From DASYYE01 sp035946955 (GTDB lineage Bacteria > Actinomycetota > Actinomycetes > Streptosporangiales > Streptosporangiaceae): DNA of 36,599 nucleotides. Below are positions 32,888-36,599 of the stretch, in pieces (within the stretch, counting starts at the first letter, position 1; each line of letters begins with the position of its first letter). The stretch spans positions 1 through 36,599 of the forward strand of contig DASYYE010000473.1 in NCBI GenBank assembly GCA_035946955.1, in the 5' to 3' direction. The notes under the pieces are model-generated. The model did no database searches, was not told the origin of the DNA, and saw only the letters and a list, made by a program, of their open reading frames with translations. A program made the position numbers and the translations under genes.

Positions 32888-34537
32888 TCAGCGGGCGCAC
32901 TGGAGTCTGCGCAGCACCTCGTCGGCCCCGATGGCATGGGCGACCGCGTAGAGGTCGGGACTGCGGGTGGAGCCGGTGAGGGCCACGCGGATGACCTGGG
33001 AGGCCTCGCGGACCGAGCCCGGGTAGGCGCCGGGGTTCTTCTTGTGCTCTTTGGCGCTCGGGGCGAAGCCGTGTTTGGCGGCGAGCTCGCGGACCTGGCC
33101 GAACCATTCCTGCGGGTCGTCGAGGTGCTGGTAGGTGTCAGCGAAGTCGCGCAGGAACACCCCGGCCACCTCAGGGGCCAGTCCCACCGGGGTGAGGCGT
33201 TCGTCGCCGGGGCCGGTGAGGGGGGTGAAGAGCTGAGGGAAGAAGAACCCATAGGCAGCCCGGAAGTCCGACCACTTGCGCAGGTCTTTGCGGGGGTTCT
33301 CGACGCCTTCGCGTTCGACCGCCACGACCCGCAGCGCCAGTTCCGGCTCGGCGTCCAGGACCTCGGCCAATGCGGGGTCGAAGCCGGCAGCCCAGGTCCG
33401 GACGGCCTGGACCACTTGTCCTGACCTGAGGGTGGCGATGTAGTCGGCGCTGATGTCCTCGAGTTTGACCAGGTCGACCAGGGGCCCGGCGACGCCGCAT
33501 TCGGCCAGCCGGATCGGTGCGGCCAGCGCCTCGTCGAGGGGGAGCTCAGCGAGCCGTCCATTGGCCAGCCCGCGCAGGTAGTAGGCGATGGCCTCGGCTG
33601 GGTAGCCGGCCTGGATATAGAAGTCGGTGCTGGCTTCGGGGTCGAGGCGTTTGGACAGCTTGCGTTTCCCGCTCGGCATCTGCTTCATCAGCGGAGCGAT
33701 GTGCGCGTAGGCGATGTGGGGGAAGCCCAGGGCGTCGAAGAGCTGGTGGTGCAGCGGGACGGAGGAGATCCACTCCTCGCCGCGGATGACCAGGCTGACA
33801 CGCATCAGGTGGTCATCGACCGCGTGAGCGAAATGGTAGGTCGGCAGCCGCGGCACGGAGTCTGAGGACTTCAGGATGACCGCATCGTTACGGTTGTCCT
33901 CCAGTTCGACCACGCCACGGATGGCGTCGGTGAAGCTGGCCCGCCGCCCGGCCGCCCCATCCGGTGCCCGGAACCGCACGACATACGGTGCACCCTCGGC
34001 GAGCTTGGCTGTGACGTCTGCGTCGCTGGCGTCGCGCCAGATGGCCCACTGGCCGTAGTAGCCGGTGGGGACCTTCGCGGCTTGCTGGCGGGCGGTGATG
34101 TCGGCGGTCTCGTCCTTGCTGGCAAAGCACAGGTAGGCATTGCCGTGGCGCAGCAGTTCCCGGACGTAGCTGAGGTAGATGTCTTCGCGGGCGGACTGCC
34201 GGTACGGGCCGTAGCCGCCGTGCTCGCCGTCCTCGTCCGGGGTGATGCCGAAGTAGGCGAATGCGCGGCCGAACTGTTCCAGTGCGCCCTCGACCGCACG
34301 CGACTGGTCGGTGTCTTCCACGCGTACCAGGTAGGCCCCGTTGGTGTGCGTGGCGATGTCACGGTCGATCATGGCCACGTACACGCCGCCGATGTGCACG
34401 AACCCGGTCGGTGACGGGGCAAACCGCGTTACCTCGGCGCCGGCCGGGAGGTGGCGTGGGGGGTAGCGTTCCTCCCAGTGCCCGGGCTCTGGCAGGTCTG
34501 GCGGGAACAGGCCGTCAATGACCACACGGTCCAGCAT
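32888..34537 (-). CDS. gltX: Glutamate-tRNA ligase-like protein
   Basis: A 549-residue class I aminoacyl-tRNA synthetase of the GluRS/GlnRS family. The HIGH-type motif is PSPTGFVHIGG and the KMSKS-type motif is KRKLSKRLD, both intact, as are YLVRVEDTDQSR and YHFAHAVDDHLM. It is longer than typical bacterial GluRS (about 470-500 residues), with about 40 extra residues before the conserved core and an extended C-terminal part. It could be the housekeeping enzyme or a second, specialised copy; the neighbourhood does not decide. Start ATG 34537, GAGG 11 bases upstream. Confidence 0.85.
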   Translation of the reverse strand: MLDRVVIDGLFPPDLPEPGHWEERYPPRHLPAGAEVTRFAPSPTGFVHIGGVYVAMIDRDIATHTNGAYLVRVEDTDQSRAVEGALEQFGRAFAYFGITPDEDGEHGGYGPYRQSAREDIYLSYVRELLRHGNAYLCFASKDETADITARQQAAKVPTGYYGQWAIWRDASDADVTAKLAEGAPYVVRFRAPDGAAGRRASFTDAIRGVVELEDNRNDAVILKSSDSVPRLPTYHFAHAVDDHLMRVSLVIRGEEWISSVPLHHQLFDALGFPHIAYAHIAPLMKQMPSGKRKLSKRLDPEASTDFYIQAGYPAEAIAYYLRGLANGRLAELPLDEALAAPIRLAECGVAGPLVDLVKLEDISADYIATLRSGQVVQAVRTWAAGFDPALAEVLDAEPELALRVVAVEREGVENPRKDLRKWSDFRAAYGFFFPQLFTPLTGPGDERLTPVGLAPEVAGVFLRDFADTYQHLDDPQEWFGQVRELAAKHGFAPSAKEHKKNPGAYPGSVREASQVIRVALTGSTRSPDLYAVAHAIGADEVLRRLQCAR

Positions 34538-34620
34538 CAGTTGGCAAGCCTCACTTCCCCTTGGCTGACACCGAGGCTACCAATGGGGCGGGTTCCGCCG
34601 GGGGTGGTGCCACAAGCATG

Positions 34621-34636
34621 GTTACTGGCTAGTAAC
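34621..34636. promoter_or_regulatory. Palindromic operator candidate upstream of fadA
   Basis: GTTACT and AGTAAC form a perfect 6-bp inverted repeat with a 4-base spacer, 39 bases before the thiolase start. The form resembles TetR-family operators found near fatty-acid genes. The 34538-34675 gap is divergent, so it could affect both genes. Regulator unknown. Confidence 0.45.
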
Positions 34637-34675
34637 ATGTTGGTGAGAACCTGTGCCGACCCAGGGAAGGTGACC

Positions 34676-35878
34676 ATGCCCCGTGCCGCCCGTGATGTGG
34701 TCTTTGTTGACGGAGCCCGGACTCCCTTCGGGAAGGCGGGCCCCAAGGGCCTGTATGCGGAGACCCGCGCCGACGACATGGTCGTCCGGGTGGTGCGGGA
34801 GCTGCTGCGGCGCAACCCGGGCCTGCCGCCCGAGCGCATCGGCGACGTGGCCATCGCCGCCACCACCCAGATCGGTGACCAGGGCCTGACGATCGGCCGT
34901 TCCGTCGCGGTACTGTCCGGCCTGCCCGCAAGCGTGCCTGGCTACGCGATCGACCGGATGTGCGCGGGAGCGCTGACCGCGGCGACCACACTGGCCGGTG
35001 CCATCGCGCTGGGCGCGATCGACGTGGCCATCGCCGGTGGCGTCGAGCACATGGGCCGTCACCCGATGGCCGAGGGCGTGGACCCGAACCCCCGCTTCCT
35101 CAGCGAGAAACTCGTGGACAGCTCCGCGCTCGTCATGGGCATGACAGCCGAGAACCTGCACGACCGTTTCCCCGAGATCACCAAGCAGCGGGCCGATGCC
35201 TATGCCGCGGCCAGCCAGCACAAGGTCGCGGAGGCCTATGCCGCTGGCAAGATGCAGCCGGACCTGGTGCCGGTGGCCATCCGCAGCGCCGAGCATGGCT
35301 ACGGCCTTGCCGTCAGGGATGAGCCGCCCCGGCCCGGCACCACCGTGGCGGGGCTGGCAGGCCTCAAGACCCCATTCCGTCCCCACGGCAATGTCACCGC
35401 TGGCAACTCGGCCGGGCTCAACGACGGGGCGACCGGCTGCATCCTCGCGGCCGAGGAGGTCGCGGCCGAACTCGGCCTGCCCGCCCGCATGAGGCTGGTG
35501 GACTTCTCCTTCGCCGGGGTGGAGCCCGAGGTGATGGGCGTCGGGCCGGTCCCGGCCACCGAAAAGCTGCTCGCCCGTAATTCGCTGACCATGGACGACA
35601 TCGGCCTGATTGAGATCAACGAGGCGTTCGCCGTCCAGGTCCTCGCCTTCCTCGACCACTTCAAGATCGCTGACGACGACCCGCGGGTGAACCCGTGGGG
35701 TGGCGCGATCGCGCTGGGACACCCGCTCGCCTGCTCCGGCGTGCGGCTGATGATGCAACTGGCGCGCGAACTCGCCGAGCACCGACAGGTGCGCTACGGG
35801 CTCACCACCATGTGCATCGGCATGGGCATGGGTGCAAGCGTCCTGTGGGAGAACACCAGCTACGAAGGGGCGAAGTGA
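34676..35878 (+). CDS. fadA: Acetyl-CoA acyltransferase (thiolase) FadA
   Basis: A 400-residue thiolase that cleaves 3-ketoacyl-CoA in beta-oxidation. The acylated Cys is in DRMCAGALTA, the base His in INEAFAVQV/GGAIALGHPLACSG and the second Cys in TMCIGMGMG. AGGGAAGG (34663-34670) precedes the ATG by 5 bases; a frame reaching 34451 overlaps the divergent GluRS-like gene and is rejected. It lies just before the fadB-like gene. Since PcaF is not found beside the pca genes, it might also serve 3-oxoadipyl-CoA thiolysis, but the context says fatty acids. Confidence 0.9.
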   Translation: MPRAARDVVFVDGARTPFGKAGPKGLYAETRADDMVVRVVRELLRRNPGLPPERIGDVAIAATTQIGDQGLTIGRSVAVLSGLPASVPGYAIDRMCAGALTAATTLAGAIALGAIDVAIAGGVEHMGRHPMAEGVDPNPRFLSEKLVDSSALVMGMTAENLHDRFPEITKQRADAYAAASQHKVAEAYAAGKMQPDLVPVAIRSAEHGYGLAVRDEPPRPGTTVAGLAGLKTPFRPHGNVTAGNSAGLNDGATGCILAAEEVAAELGLPARMRLVDFSFAGVEPEVMGVGPVPATEKLLARNSLTMDDIGLIEINEAFAVQVLAFLDHFKIADDDPRVNPWGGAIALGHPLACSGVRLMMQLARELAEHRQVRYGLTTMCIGMGMGASVLWENTSYEGAK

Positions 35879-35880
35879 GC

Positions 35881-36599
35881 ATGAGCGACGTGACAACCAT
35901 GCCGGCCCGCGAGCAGTTGCGTTCGCTGTTTCCCGACGAAGTCATCACCCGGGCGCACGTGCGGGACGTCACGCTGCCCCGCGGTGCGGGGACGATGGCC
36001 CTGATCACCCTCGACAACGGCCACGACCACACCAAGCCGAACACGTTCGGCCCGGCCGGGCTGCTGGAACTGGACGCCGCTCTGGACGCGGTGGCTGCAC
36101 GGGCCACGCCAGCGGCCGGGGAGCAGGCAATCACCGCCGTCGGTGTCACCGGCAAGCCGTTCATCTTCGCGGTCGGTGCTGACCTCAAGGGTGTCGGCCT
36201 CATCGACAGCCGGGAGAAGGCCGAGGGGATCGCCCGGCTCGGCCACGCGGTCTTCCGCCGCCTCGGCGAACTGGACGTGCCGACGTTCGCATTCATCAAC
36301 GGGGCCGCCATGGGCGGCGGCCTGGAAGTCGCGCTGCACTGCACGTACCGGACGGTCTCCTCCGGGGTGACCGCGGCGGGCCTGCCCGAGACATTCCTGG
36401 GGCTGGTACCCGGATGGGGTGGCACGTACCTGCTGCCGCGGCTGATCGGGCCCGGCAAGGCCCTCAAAGTGATCATCGAGAACGCGCTCAGCCAGAACCG
36501 CATGCTCTCGGGGCGGCAGGTTTTGGAAATGGGCATTGCTGACGTGGCCTTCGAGCCAGCCGACTTCCTGGAGGAGTCGCTGCGCTGGGCGGCGCGGGT
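35881..36599 (+). CDS. fadB: FadB-like enoyl-CoA hydratase, partial at window end
   Basis: An open frame from ATG 35881, two bases after the thiolase stop, running off the window after about 239 residues. It begins with an enoyl-CoA hydratase/isomerase domain: FAVGADLKGVG and NGAAMGGGLEVALHC carry the oxyanion-hole glycines and LPETFLGLVPGWGGTYLLPRLIG is the family signature. Such a start next to FadA fits the multifunctional FadB, whose dehydrogenase part would lie beyond the window. An alternative in-frame GTG at 35875 overlaps the fadA stop. Confidence 0.85.
   Translation, partial: MSDVTTMPAREQLRSLFPDEVITRAHVRDVTLPRGAGTMALITLDNGHDHTKPNTFGPAGLLELDAALDAVAARATPAAGEQAITAVGVTGKPFIFAVGADLKGVGLIDSREKAEGIARLGHAVFRRLGELDVPTFAFINGAAMGGGLEVALHCTYRTVSSGVTAAGLPETFLGLVPGWGGTYLLPRLIGPGKALKVIIENALSQNRMLSGRQVLEMGIADVAFEPADFLEESLRWAAR

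Overview
The window is high-GC DNA in which GTG starts, 4-base ATGA gene overlaps and probable leaderless genes are common. Paired helix-turn-helix/HATPase genes, a SpoIIE-type phosphatase and a G1 peptidase point to a filamentous actinomycete. A Streptosporangiales-like host is only an inference. No rRNA, tRNA, CRISPR array or intact insertion sequence was seen.

Layout. (1) 1-1050: a leader able to form two hairpins, then an anti-sigma-type HATPase gene with two small coupled genes. (2) 1134-6057: a protocatechuate branch of the beta-ketoadipate pathway, pcaC-pcaI-pcaJ-pcaH-pcaG-pcaD and an IclR regulator. (3) 6298-11172: a five-gene branched-chain-amino-acid-type ABC importer, livK-G-F-H-M, probably serving aromatic acid uptake. 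(4) 11173-12873: a scar region holding an orphan signal peptide and a frameshifted GIY-YIG nuclease gene. (5) 12901-16519: a TrmO-like gene and an XRE/TPR regulator, divergent from a HATPase, a thymidylate-synthase-fold enzyme with a cytosine-type specificity residue, and a truncated NDP-kinase-like fragment. (6) 16547-21214: a tightly coupled operon of a Crp/Fnr regulator, a nucleotide-cyclase-like protein (frameshifted), a degenerate P-loop/HEAT-like protein and an SPFH-like protein. The cyclase-like C-terminus and the P-loop protein N-terminus share a glycine-rich motif of about 31 residues. This looks like an uncharacterised signalling or conflict system. (7) 21313-25795 (minus): a small secreted protein, then an operon of aldehyde dehydrogenase, pobA and a MetE-C-like zinc methyltransferase behind a strong palindrome. 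(8) 26121-34537: PP2C phosphatase, threonine-synthase-like enzyme, G1 peptidase, amidohydrolase, PF04185 phosphoesterase and a GluRS-like enzyme. (9) 34676-end: fadA and the start of fadB.

The catabolic parts fit together. The aldehyde dehydrogenase could make 4-hydroxybenzoate from its aldehyde, and PobA turns 4-hydroxybenzoate into protocatechuate. PcaGH cleaves the ring, PcaC and PcaD lead to beta-ketoadipate, and PcaIJ activates it to the CoA ester. PcaB and a dedicated PcaF are not in the window, although the fadA thiolase at the far end could in principle do thiolysis. The Liv importer may bring in the substrate, and the IclR protein is the likely regulator.
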